Below, in pieces: positions 1 through 6,101 of a stretch of 7,159 nt of DNA (its first letter is position 1; every line of letters begins with the position of its first letter). The stretch is from NCBI GenBank assembly GCA_900755895.1, contig CAAEIG010000189.1, forward strand, positions 1 through 7,159. Direction: 5' to 3'. The translations under genes were made by a program, and so were the position numbers. The notes under the pieces are model-generated. The model saw only the letters and a list, made by a program, of their open reading frames with translations, searched no databases and had not been told where the DNA came from. This stretch comes from Clostridia bacterium. Lineage in GTDB: Bacteria; Bacillota; Clostridia; Oscillospirales; Acutalibacteraceae.

Positions 1-121
1 TATTTGAGGGGGGCTCACCGGTCTTCCCGCTCCGATGTGTTCACTACCCCTGAAAACCATCGTCAAGAGTTCCCAAAGAGTAGATAATTGTAGATTATCC
101 TCCTGTTGAATCCTGCTGCGG
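1..121. other. Left flank, no recognised gene
   Basis: Nothing here can be assigned. A plus-strand frame is open from base 1 to a TAA at 85-87 (28 codons, ending in PENHRQEFPKSR). A minus-strand frame starts with ATG at 60-58 and stays open to the window edge (20 codons, MVFRGSEHIG and on), but has no good ribosome binding site. Either could be the end of a gene that lies mostly outside. A 6-bp inverted repeat GATAAT/ATTATC with a 5-nt spacer lies at 83-99, beyond the terminator of the recombinase gene. Confidence 0.3.
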
Positions 122-166
122 AGGAAAAATAAATGCGGGGAGTCACATATTAGTGCCCCCCCGCAT
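122..166 (-). terminator. Rho-independent terminator of the recombinase gene
   Basis: Read on the minus strand, an 8-bp perfect stem (ATGCGGGG at 133-140 pairs with CCCCGCAT at 159-166) is followed directly by a T-rich run (TTATTTTTCC, 123-132). It lies about 20 bp beyond the stop codon of the minus-strand recombinase gene, which fits a normal intrinsic terminator. The loop is rather long at 18 nt, although extra G and C residues next to the right arm may pair in other registers. Confidence 0.7.
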
Positions 167-185
167 CCGTATATGAGCACATCAA

Positions 186-1100
186 CTACCCCAGAGTGAA
201 TGACATTTTATTTCTGGGGTGATTCTCTGACAGAAGGATGGCCTGTTGTTTTGTTGTGACATGAGTATAAATTTGGGTCGTAGAAATGGAGCTGTGTCCA
301 AGCAGGGACTGAATATATCTGATATCGACCCCCGCATCTAAAAGGGAAGTAGCAAAGGTATGCCGAAACATATGAGGGGTTATGGAAAACGATACATTAA
401 GTTGGTCTGTATACTTTTTAATGATCCTTCTCACGGACTGAGGTGTCAACGGATTTCCATGATTATTGATTAAAATTCGATTATGATGGTGAATTTGATT
501 AAAAAAAGAAGTGTGATATAGTTTAACCAGATGAAGAAGTTCGGGGGAATTAAGCTCCAGAACGCGCTCTTTATCTCCTTTGCCATGTATGATCATCTTA
601 AGTCCTTGTTCTTTTAATAGAAATGTTTGTTCTGTCAATTCACATAGTTCGGACACTCTGACACCTGTGCTGAACAACAGTTCCAAGACGACAATATCTC
701 TTAAAGCCCACGGAATGTCAGGGGAATAGACATGATACGCTTCATTGAGAAGTCCCCGCACAATGTGTTCTGGAATCGTGCGGGGAAGCTGTTTGGGTGT
801 ATGAATTCGCACACGCAGTTTTTCAAATGGGTTGTAGTCCAACTGGTCATTGAACTCTAACTCACGATAAAAGGCATGTACACTGGCAAGTTTCCGTTTT
901 GCCGCGCGCGGAGAAAAATGGCTATTCAGATATTTAATATATTGACTGAGTAATTCTTTATTTACTTGTCGGTCATTTACAAAACAGAGAAACTGATTTA
1001 AGTCAATTTGATACGCTTTTATCGTGTGCGGAGAAAGCCGTTTTTCATGCTTGCCCATCTCAAGATACCATGTGATTAGTTCGGATAGGTGATTGTTCAT
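186..1100 (-). CDS. Tyrosine recombinase/integrase, XerC/XerD-like
   Basis: A 304-residue phage-integrase-family site-specific recombinase that would cut and rejoin DNA through a covalent 3'-phosphotyrosine intermediate. Residues 5-90 form the N-terminal SAM-like core-binding domain (pattern SPHTIKAYQIDLNQF). The catalytic domain follows at about 105-285. All active-site positions are visible: Arg148 in STGVRVSEL, Lys174 in HGKGDKER, His243 and Arg246 in HMFRHTFA, His269 in LLGHSS, and the nucleophile Tyr278 in TTQIYTHV. Length is typical of XerC/D (about 300), but the gene lies beside a defence operon and in AT-richer DNA, so it is more likely an element-borne enzyme than the housekeeping dimer-resolution XerC or XerD. 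The ATG at 1100 is preceded by GGAGGT (1107-1112) at 6-nt spacing. It is transcribed divergently from the SIR2-HerA operon. Which site it recombines is not shown. Confidence 0.93.
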   Translation of the reverse strand: MNNHLSELITWYLEMGKHEKRLSPHTIKAYQIDLNQFLCFVNDRQVNKELLSQYIKYLNSHFSPRAAKRKLASVHAFYRELEFNDQLDYNPFEKLRVRIHTPKQLPRTIPEHIVRGLLNEAYHVYSPDIPWALRDIVVLELLFSTGVRVSELCELTEQTFLLKEQGLKMIIHGKGDKERVLELNSPELLHLVKLYHTSFFNQIHHHNRILINNHGNPLTPQSVRRIIKKYTDQLNVSFSITPHMFRHTFATSLLDAGVDIRYIQSLLGHSSISTTQIYTHVTTKQQAILLSENHPRNKMSFTLG

Positions 1101-1107
1101 AGGTGTA

Positions 1108-1143
1108 CCTCCATAATAAATATATTTTCATTTATTATGGAGG
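1108..1143. repeat. Perfect 13-bp inverted repeat (operator or recombinase site)
   Basis: The arm CCTCCATAATAAA (1108-1120) is the exact reverse complement of 1131-1143, with a 10-nt AT-rich spacer. On the minus strand one arm contains the predicted -10 box of the recombinase gene and the other contains its ribosome binding site. The predicted transcription start falls in the spacer, so the mRNA would carry only one arm. This argues for a site acting as DNA (a repressor operator or a recombinase core site) rather than an RNA hairpin. No second copy was seen in the window. Confidence 0.65.
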
Positions 1144-1162
1144 CCATCTCTATCATTGTCTA
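1134..1162 (-). promoter_or_regulatory. Sigma-A promoter for the recombinase gene
   Basis: On the minus strand TAGACA (1162-1157; 5 of 6 to TTGACA) is followed after 17 nt by CATAAT (1139-1134; 5 of 6 to TATAAT). The start would be near 1127, about 27 nt before the ATG. The -10 box lies in one arm of the 1108-1143 inverted repeat, so a protein bound there could shut the gene off. Confidence 0.6.
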
Positions 1163-1195
1163 TCTGAGATTTTAGTACATTTTGCGTTCTAACCG

Positions 1196-1224
1196 TTGTG
1201 CGGATCAAGAAAAAATATTATACT
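1196..1224 (+). promoter_or_regulatory. Promoter of the SIR2-HerA operon
   Basis: TTGTGC (1196-1201; 3 of 6 to the -35 consensus) is followed after exactly 17 nt by TATACT (1219-1224; 5 of 6 to the -10 consensus). Transcription would begin near 1231 and give a leader of about 30 nt. The weak -35 box may mean low basal expression. It lies about 50 bp from the inverted repeat. Its position also argues against translation starting at the upstream in-frame ATG at 1196. Confidence 0.5.
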
Positions 1225-1248
1225 GGTTTCGATAGAAAGACTAAAATC

Positions 1249-1256
1249 AGGAGGGG
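1249..1256 (+). promoter_or_regulatory. Ribosome binding site that sets the SIR2 start
   Basis: AGGAGGGG lies 5 nt before the ATG at 1262. The in-frame upstream ATG at 1196 has no comparable site and overlaps the predicted promoter, so 1262 is the chosen start. Confidence 0.85.
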
Positions 1257-1261
1257 TACAG

Positions 1262-2248
1262 ATGGATCAAGAATATATTTTTAAGGCAATTCAAAAATCT
1301 GTTACCAACACCCCATTGATTCTGGTCGGCAGCGGTGCATCCGCGCCCCATGGGCTGCCAAGCATGAGTGTACTGGGACAGCATCTGATTGATCAACTGG
1401 GAGACAAGTATCATGGAACTCCTTGCTGGGACATTTTTGAAGAAAATATTGCAAATGATCAGGATCTGGAAAGGGCGCTCACAGGCATTGAGCTTACAAA
1501 CGAGGTGCTGGAGGACATCAAGCGTGAAACCTGGAATCTGATTTCCAACAAGGATTTGGAGTTGTTTGCACAGCTCCTGTTCAGTCAAAAAACCTTGCCT
1601 TTGACCCGGCTCTTAAAGAAATTCTATCAGACGCACCCCAGACGGATCGATATTATTACTACGAATTATGATCGATTGATTGAGTATGCTTGTGACCTGG
1701 CTGAGATTCCGGTTATGGTCGGATTTAACGGGCAATATCTGAAACGATTTTCCGGCAGTTTTTCTAACAAAGATGCAGTGAATCTCCTGAAAGTACATGG
1801 TTCGTTGGATGTTTTTCGGGACACGCATGGAGGGGTGGTATCTGCTTCCATGCTGTCAGAGCTTCCACCTGGGTTGGTTCCGGAACTCATTACGCCCGGT
1901 TCATCCAAATTTGCCGCTATTTTACATGGCACCCCCCGAGAACTGCTGTTAGCTGCGGACGAGCGCATCAAGCAGGCCAGATCATTCCTTTGCATTGGAT
2001 ATGGGTTCAATGACTCTCAGATACAGGAGGGAATCCTAACCCGTATTCGGTCAGGAATTCCCCTTGTATCGATTACAAAAGAGGTATCAGATTCCGCTGC
2101 GCATTTGCTGGCCAACAATGCACAAAACTACATCACGATCCAGCAGGGACCTGAGCCTGACAAAACGGAGGTCTGTATGAACCGGTCCATAGAGGTTCTG
2201 GATGGAGTATTCTGGACCATTGAGGGCTTTATGAGCATCATTGACTAA
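1262..2248 (+). CDS. SIR2-family NADase, defence effector of SIR2-HerA
   Basis: A 328-residue protein with a SIR2-like (SIR2_2 type) Rossmann fold. Visible motifs in order: the NAD-binding loop GSGASAPHG (23-31), TTNYD (133-137) with Asn135 and Asp137 in the NAD pocket, KVHGS (177-181) with the catalytic-type His179, and a late Rossmann strand CIGYGFND (244-251). No zinc-finger cysteine quartet of classical deacetylase sirtuins is seen, which fits the bacterial defence branch that hydrolyses NAD+ in the cytoplasm. The HerA-type ATPase gene starts 15 bp downstream, so the two are almost surely co-transcribed. In characterised SIR2-HerA systems the two proteins form one large complex that depletes NAD+ (and may cleave DNA) during phage infection, stopping phage spread. 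That mechanism is transferred from the family. The sequence shows only the fold, motifs and pairing. An upstream ATG at 1196 would add 22 residues, but I reject it because ribosome binding site and promoter favour 1262. Confidence 0.93.
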   Translation: MDQEYIFKAIQKSVTNTPLILVGSGASAPHGLPSMSVLGQHLIDQLGDKYHGTPCWDIFEENIANDQDLERALTGIELTNEVLEDIKRETWNLISNKDLELFAQLLFSQKTLPLTRLLKKFYQTHPRRIDIITTNYDRLIEYACDLAEIPVMVGFNGQYLKRFSGSFSNKDAVNLLKVHGSLDVFRDTHGGVVSASMLSELPPGLVPELITPGSSKFAAILHGTPRELLLAADERIKQARSFLCIGYGFNDSQIQEGILTRIRSGIPLVSITKEVSDSAAHLLANNAQNYITIQQGPEPDKTEVCMNRSIEVLDGVFWTIEGFMSIID

Positions 2249-2263
2249 AGGGGTGAAATCTTT

Positions 2264-3961
2264 ATGGGCATATTTCCCTTTGATGAAATGAGTCCGTTAG
2301 GGAGGGTGCAGAGTGTGGATACTGCCAATGTTATCGTATGTGTGGAAGATCCCGCTCAGCTCTCCCAACTGCAGGTCAACCATTTAGTAGCAATTCGTTC
2401 CTCAAAAACGGGACAGGCCCTGATTGGTATGGTCAGCAAAATCATGCGTACATTTGCGCAAGAGCTTGATGCAGAGATCGGTGAAAATTTTTCGTCGGAT
2501 ATTGTAAAGATTACTTTGATTGGAACTCTTTTGGACCGAGATGGGCTGCGCAGGAATGTATTTAAACGCACCTTGGAATCAGTTCCGGAGATCGACTCCC
2601 AGTGCTTCCTGATGACAGAAGATGTGCTGACCGCATTTATGAGCGTGATCTCTGGGGCGGATTCCGGGATGGAACACCCTCTTTGCATTGGCCGCTATAC
2701 CATAAATGACGGAGCGTTGGCTTGGCTGGATGGCAATAAGTTATTCCAACGCCATGCAGTCATTGTGGGAAGCACTGGCTCCGGAAAATCCTATACTGTA
2801 GCGGCATTGATTGAGAAAATTGCCGAGTTATCTTCCTGCAATGCGATTCTTTTTGATATCCATGGTGAATATACCCCAATTACGGGGAAAAACATTCGTC
2901 ATTATAAAATTGCCGGACCGGTGGACCGTCCGTCTAATGACATCATGTTTCTGCCCTATTGGCTCTTGACCTATGAGGAGATGCTGGCCTTGATGCTGGA
3001 CCGGTCCGATGCCAATGCCCCAAATCAGGCCATGGTATTCAGTCAGGCTGTTATGGAAGGAAAGCGCTCCTTGCTTAATGAATCCGGGCATTCGGACTTG
3101 TCCGAAACGATTACCTTAGATAGTCCTGTCCCATATAGAATGGAAGAAATTTTGCAGTTACTGCAACACAAGAATAAAGAAATGGTGCCTGGGTCAGGAG
3201 GAAGAGAGAAGCAAGGGGACTTTTTCGGGAAACTTTCCCGGTTTATTCAGCGGTTAGAGGCCAAGGTGACTGACAAGCGGTTAAATTTTATGTTTGCGGA
3301 TGATGAGGAACTTTTGGCTTTCCATTATATGGATCGCTTGTGTCAGTGTCTAATGTCTCCGGCAAGCAGGGGCGGCGGAGTAAAGATTATCGATTTTTCA
3401 GAAGTGCCATCCGATATCCTGCCGCTGATTGTATCTCTTTTGGCTCGAATTGTCTTTTCTGTCCAGCAGTGGATGGCTCGGGATCAAATCAGCCCTCTGG
3501 CAATTTTCTGCGATGAAGCACATCTCTATATTCCGGCTTCAGCTCAGCTTGGAGTGGAACTATCCAGTCTGCAAAGCTTTGAGAGAATTGCAAAAGAAGG
3601 ACGAAAATACGGGATTGGCCTTGTCATTGTGAGCCAAAGGCCCTCTGAGGTAAATCGGACGGTATTAAGCCAAAGCAGCAACTTTATTGCGATGCGGCTG
3701 ACGAATGCGGATGATCAGGCTGTGATTAAAAAATTGCTGCCCGATAGTATCGGAAATTTTGCAGACTTATTGCCTGTTTTGGATATTGGTGAGGCTATTG
3801 CGGTGGGAGACGCCTCGCTGCTTCCAAGCCGGATTCTCATTGATGAACCGAAACAAAAACCCAATAGCGCTACCGTCAAGTTTTGGGATGAGTGGAGCCG
3901 AGATACTTTACCGGATGCAATTGGCGATGCGGTACAAGCCATGAGACGGCAAGGTAGGTAA
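2264..3961 (+). CDS. herA: HerA/FtsK-family hexameric ATPase (DUF87), SIR2 partner
   Basis: A 565-residue ATPase of the HerA-FtsK class. Residues about 10-100 fit the N-terminal HAS-barrel (GRVQSVDTANVIV). The ATPase core follows: Walker A GSTGSGKS (169-176), the HerA-typical FDIHGEY (197-203), Walker B LAIFCDEAH (412-420) with the Asp-Glu pair, the SQRPSEV sensor segment (457-463) and a late Arg478 in AMRLTN that could be the arginine finger or its neighbour. A helical insertion at about 230-350 matches HerA proteins. Family members form ring hexamers that translocate or unwind DNA. In SIR2-HerA defence the ring is the scaffold for the SIR2 subunits and its ATPase activity helps the antiphage response. 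AAAGGGGTG (2247-2255) overlaps the SIR2 stop and lies 8 nt before the ATG. No NurA nuclease gene is adjacent, which separates it from archaeal HerA-NurA repair operons. No clear terminator follows directly. The first strong hairpin is about 190 bp downstream. Confidence 0.93.
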   Translation: MGIFPFDEMSPLGRVQSVDTANVIVCVEDPAQLSQLQVNHLVAIRSSKTGQALIGMVSKIMRTFAQELDAEIGENFSSDIVKITLIGTLLDRDGLRRNVFKRTLESVPEIDSQCFLMTEDVLTAFMSVISGADSGMEHPLCIGRYTINDGALAWLDGNKLFQRHAVIVGSTGSGKSYTVAALIEKIAELSSCNAILFDIHGEYTPITGKNIRHYKIAGPVDRPSNDIMFLPYWLLTYEEMLALMLDRSDANAPNQAMVFSQAVMEGKRSLLNESGHSDLSETITLDSPVPYRMEEILQLLQHKNKEMVPGSGGREKQGDFFGKLSRFIQRLEAKVTDKRLNFMFADDEELLAFHYMDRLCQCLMSPASRGGGVKIIDFSEVPSDILPLIVSLLARIVFSVQQWMARDQISPLAIFCDEAHLYIPASAQLGVELSSLQSFERIAKEGRKYGIGLVIVSQRPSEVNRTVLSQSSNFIAMRLTNADDQAVIKKLLPDSIGNFADLLPVLDIGEAIAVGDASLLPSRILIDEPKQKPNSATVKFWDEWSRDTLPDAIGDAVQAMRRQGR

Positions 3962-4154
3962 ATGTCTACATATCGTTTAGTTTTACCGTCTGCAAGGCGG
4001 CTCCACTATTTGCATTTGAATGTTCAGGGCGGCAAGTTTTTTGCCCGGGCGAAAACGCCTGTACGGCGCACCTGCGCCGCCGACCAGAAGGCCGGTTGGG
4101 TGCAGTTCCGCTTGCTTGTATGGAATTTTGAAATATCCAGATTGTACCTTACCT

Positions 4155-4196
4155 CCAAAACGAAAGGACATCCGAAAGGATGTCCTTTCGTTTTGG
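4155..4196. terminator. Long terminator-like hairpin, copy 1
   Basis: A perfect 19-bp stem (4155-4173 with 4178-4196) closed by a GAAA loop. The stem has A-run and T-run sides (CCAAAACGAAAGG / CCTTTCGTTTTGG), so it could end transcription from both directions. It is the first strong hairpin downstream of the HerA gene and may end the defence operon. Confidence 0.65.
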
Positions 4197-4243
4197 GCTC
4201 CGTCGCCCAAAGGCGGCTACACCCTTCGGTATTTTAATGCTCA

Positions 4244-4327
4244 GGGCGGCAAAGCCGCCCCTTCGCCGAGGTTTTGCCTGCGGCAAAACGCTCGAACGCC
4301 GCAAAAGCGGCGCGGCCCAGAAGGGCC
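4244..4327. repeat. Run of four small GC hairpins in repeat copy 2
   Basis: Four perfect stems follow each other: GGGCGGC/GCCGCCC (4244-4260, loop AAA), GTTTTGCC/GGCAAAAC (4271-4289, loop TGC), CGCCGC/GCGGCG (4297-4312, loop AAAA) and GGCCC/GGGCC (4314-4327, loop AGAA). Open frames across them are by-products of these palindromes. Confidence 0.75.
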
Positions 4328-4387
4328 GTAGGACAAGATTTAAGACAGCTGATTCAAAATTTTAAATATCTAGATTGTAGTGACTTG

Positions 4388-4431
4388 CCAAAACAAAAGG
4401 CAACTGCGAAAGCAGTTGCCTTTTGTTTTGG
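4388..4431. terminator. Long terminator-like hairpin, copy 2
   Basis: A perfect 20-bp stem (4388-4407 with 4412-4431), again closed by GAAA and again flanked by CCAAAAC and GTTTTGG. Its inner stem sequence (GGCAACTGC) differs from copy 1 (GGACATCC), yet both pair completely, so structure is kept while sequence changes. A/T runs on both sides allow a bidirectional terminator role. Confidence 0.65.
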
Positions 4432-4436
4432 GTTCC

Positions 4437-4527
4437 GGCCGCCGGAGGCGGCCTCCACCCTTCGATACTTGAATGCTCAGGGCGGCAGAGCCGCCCTTCC
4501 GCCAAGGTTTTTGCCTGCGGCAAAAAC
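4437..4527. repeat. Run of three hairpins in repeat copy 3
   Basis: Perfect stems: GGCCGCC/GGCGGCC (4437-4453, loop GGA), GGGCGGC/GCCGCCC (4480-4496, loop AGA) and GTTTTTGCC/GGCAAAAAC (4507-4527, loop TGC). The last two match the copy 2 hairpins in the same order, with changes in loop and stem length that keep pairing. Confidence 0.7.
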
Positions 4528-4644
4528 GCTTGTACGGCGCACTCGCGCCGCGGCCCAGAAGGGCTGCCGGGCACTTCTAGCCTCGCCGTTTTAGACCTGA
4601 AACATGAACTTCAACCACCCCATCCACATATTTTGGGAAACTCC

Positions 4645-4671
4645 GCAAACTTTTTCTCTTCCCCATCCGTC
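4645..4671 (+). promoter_or_regulatory. ECF-type (SigV-like) autoregulatory promoter
   Basis: GCAAAC (4645-4650) followed by a T-run, then CGTC (4668-4671) after 17 nt, closely follows the ECF consensus TGAAAC-T-run-CGTC used by SigV/SigM/SigW-type sigma factors. Transcription would start near 4679, about 28 nt before the sigma gene. Positive autoregulation of sigma and anti-sigma is normal in this family. A second AAC-type box (TGAAAC near 4600) has no CGTC at the right distance. Confidence 0.6.
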
Positions 4672-4706
4672 TATTCAACAGGACACCGCAGAAAGGACCG
4701 TTGCAA

Positions 4707-5198
4707 GTGGCGAAAAAGCGCGAGGCGCTGCTCACCGACTATTTCACCCGAGAGCAGGCCAGGTTTTACCGGCTGGCTTACAGCTACCTGAAAAATCGGG
4801 AGGAGGCGCTGGACGCGGTGCAGACGGCTGTGTGCCGGGCCTGGGAGCGGCAGGACAGCCTGCGGGACCCTTCGGCCCTGCACACCTGGTTCTGCCGCAT
4901 CCTGGTCAACGCATGCACAGACCTGCTTCGACAGCGCGGACGGGTGACCTACGTCCCCCTGGAGGACCTGGAGGAGGGGGGCTATGAGGACCCCCTCCCC
5001 GCCGACGACAGTCTGGCCGCCCGGGTGGACGCCCTCCCTCCCGAAGTGTCCACCGTCATCCGCCTGCGCTTTTACGAGGAGCTCTCCCTGAAGGAGATCA
5101 GCGCCGTCACCGGCGCGCCCCTGAGCACGGTCAAGACCCGGCTGTACACCGGTCTGAAAAAGCTGCGTGTCTCGCTGGAAGGAGTGTACGATCCATGA
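4707..5198 (+). CDS. sigV: ECF sigma factor, SigV-like
   Basis: A 163-residue sigma-70-family ECF factor that would direct RNA polymerase to cell-envelope stress genes. Sigma region 2 covers about 18-78 (FYRLAYSYLKNREEALDAVQ, then the AWE and ALHTWFCRILVNACTDLLR segments for promoter melting and core binding). Region 4 covers about 109-156, with helix-turn-helix SLKEISAVTGAPLSTVKTRL. I chose GTG at 4707 because AGAAAGGA (4690-4697) is 9 nt upstream. TTG at 4701 would be only 3 nt from it. The stop overlaps the ATG of the next gene (ATGA, 5195-5198), so the two are translationally coupled. The partner is RsiV-like, which is why SigV is the best name. In Bacillus and Clostridioides that pair answers to lysozyme. 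The regulon here is unknown. The gene is GC-rich, unlike the defence genes. Confidence 0.88.
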   Translation: MAKKREALLTDYFTREQARFYRLAYSYLKNREEALDAVQTAVCRAWERQDSLRDPSALHTWFCRILVNACTDLLRQRGRVTYVPLEDLEEGGYEDPLPADDSLAARVDALPPEVSTVIRLRFYEELSLKEISAVTGAPLSTVKTRLYTGLKKLRVSLEGVYDP

Positions 5199-6049
5199 AG
5201 GAGTTCGAGAAACTGAAAACGGAGTACGACGCCACCCCCATCCCCCCCGAGCTGAACGACCGAATCCAGGCGGGAATCCGGCAGGGCCGCCGCCGCCGCG
5301 TCCTTCGGATCTGCCGCCGCTCTCTGGGGACAGCGGCCGCCTGTCTGGTGGTGGCGGTGGGCGTATTGAACGTCTCTCCCCCGGTGGCCGCCGCCGCCGC
5401 GGACCTCCCTGTGTTGGGCCCCCTGTTTCAAGTGCTCACCGTCCGGGCATATGATCAGACCGAAGACGGGATCGACTACCATGTGAGCGTTCCCGGAGTC
5501 ATCTCCGACAGTGAGCTGGCCCAGCGGGTCAACCAGGAGATCCAGGAGCGGGTGGACGCCCTCACCGCTCAGGCCCAGCAGGACTGGGAGGACTACCGGG
5601 AGGTCTTCTTCGCCACCGGCGGCACCCAGCAGCCGTGGGATGAGCGGGAGATGGACGTAATCGTCGACTATGAGATCAAATCCCAGTCGGAAAACGCCGT
5701 CTCCTTTACCGTGGATTTCGGCGAAGGGTGGGTCACCGCCGCCCAGGAGCGGTACTGCTATAACCTGGATCTGTCCGAGGACCGGGATATCACCCTCCGG
5801 GATCTGCTGGGGGACGCCTGGGTGGAGCGCTGCAACCAGGCGGTTCAGAGCTATATCGCCGCCCACACGGACGAGCACGGCTACACCCTCTTCTTTGATC
5901 CCGAGGCGGGAGGCTTCACCACGGTGGATGAGAGCACCCGGTTTTATATCCGCTCCGACGGTATCCCCGTCCTGGTGTTCCAGGAGTACTCCATCGCCGC
6001 CGGCGCCGCTGGCATCGTGGAGATCCCGGTGGAGGATACCCAGACATAA
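5195..6049 (+). CDS. rsiV: Membrane anti-sigma factor, RsiV-like (DUF3298)
   Basis: A 284-residue single-pass membrane protein, the same length as Bacillus RsiV (about 285). Residues 1-42 are cytoplasmic and basic near the membrane (GRRRRVLRICRRS) and should bind the sigma factor. A hydrophobic segment follows at about 43-60, then VAAAAAD (64-70), which looks like a signal peptidase site, as in RsiV where cleavage there starts release of the sigma factor. The outer part (about 75-284) ends in a DUF3298-type fold: RYCYNLDLSEDRDITLRDLL near 186-205 and IPVLVFQEYSIAAGAAG near 257-273. In the characterised family this outer domain binds lysozyme, which triggers cleavage. Lysozyme binding here is inference. 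GGAAGGAG (5177-5184) precedes the ATG by 10 nt, inside the sigma gene. A terminator follows 25 bp after the stop. Confidence 0.88.
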   Translation: MKEFEKLKTEYDATPIPPELNDRIQAGIRQGRRRRVLRICRRSLGTAAACLVVAVGVLNVSPPVAAAAADLPVLGPLFQVLTVRAYDQTEDGIDYHVSVPGVISDSELAQRVNQEIQERVDALTAQAQQDWEDYREVFFATGGTQQPWDEREMDVIVDYEIKSQSENAVSFTVDFGEGWVTAAQERYCYNLDLSEDRDITLRDLLGDAWVERCNQAVQSYIAAHTDEHGYTLFFDPEAGGFTTVDESTRFYIRSDGIPVLVFQEYSIAAGAAGIVEIPVEDTQT

Positions 6050-6073
6050 TCCGCAGAATAATCAAACCAATGA

Positions 6074-6101
6074 AAAAGGCCGCCCAAACGGGCGGCCTTT
6101 T
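6074..6101 (+). terminator. Rho-independent terminator after rsiV
   Basis: A 12-bp perfect stem (AAAAGGCCGCCC 6074-6085 with 6090-6101), AAAC loop, ending in TTTT, 25 bp past the rsiV stop. The T run is short, but the A-run on the other side would also serve the reverse strand. Confidence 0.8.

Larger units (their letters stand above)
3985..4600. repeat. Array of three degenerate hairpin-rich repeat modules
   Basis: This gene-free stretch is about three copies of one composite unit. The core TCAGGGCGGC recurs at 4024, 4241 and 4477, spacing 217 and 236 bp. The order in each copy is: a GGCGGC-rich start, CACCCTTCG-like bases (copies 2 and 3), AATGYTCAGGGCGGC, a TTTTGCC/GGCAAAA hairpin, an ACGGCGC/GCGCCG stem, CCCAGAAGG-like bases, a variable spacer, an AT-rich ATTTTRAATATCYAGATTGTA block, then a long CCAAAAC hairpin. 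Copy 1 (about 3985-4196) has decayed arms, copy 2 (about 4197-4431) is complete, and copy 3 (about 4432-4580) lacks the last hairpin. It lies between the low-GC defence genes and the GC-rich core-like region. It resembles BIME/REP-like dispersed elements, and no family name can be given. Confidence 0.8.

Noticed and set aside
1196..1261. Upstream ATG giving a 350-residue SIR2 protein
   Set aside because: The predicted -35 and -10 boxes fall inside this extension, and the strong AGGAGGGG belongs to the ATG at 1262.
3962..4237. Plus-strand open frame of 91 codons just after the HerA gene
   Set aside because: It runs through decayed repeat copy 1 and the perfect 19-bp terminator hairpin, has no ribosome binding site, and its composition follows the palindromes.
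3985..4600. CRISPR array
   Set aside because: Repeats are over 200 bp apart, long, degenerate and made of ordered hairpins, without short uniform repeats or unique spacers; no cas gene is seen.
4020..4791. Several overlapping open frames on both strands
   Set aside because: They lie in the hairpin repeat array and the sigV upstream region. Low stop frequency in GC-rich palindromes explains them, and none has a start signal or a recognisable domain.
5072..5878. Long minus-strand frame of 268 codons opposite sigV/rsiV
   Set aside because: It is antisense to two recognisable genes in GC-rich DNA, with Gly/Val/Leu-rich low-complexity content and no domain.
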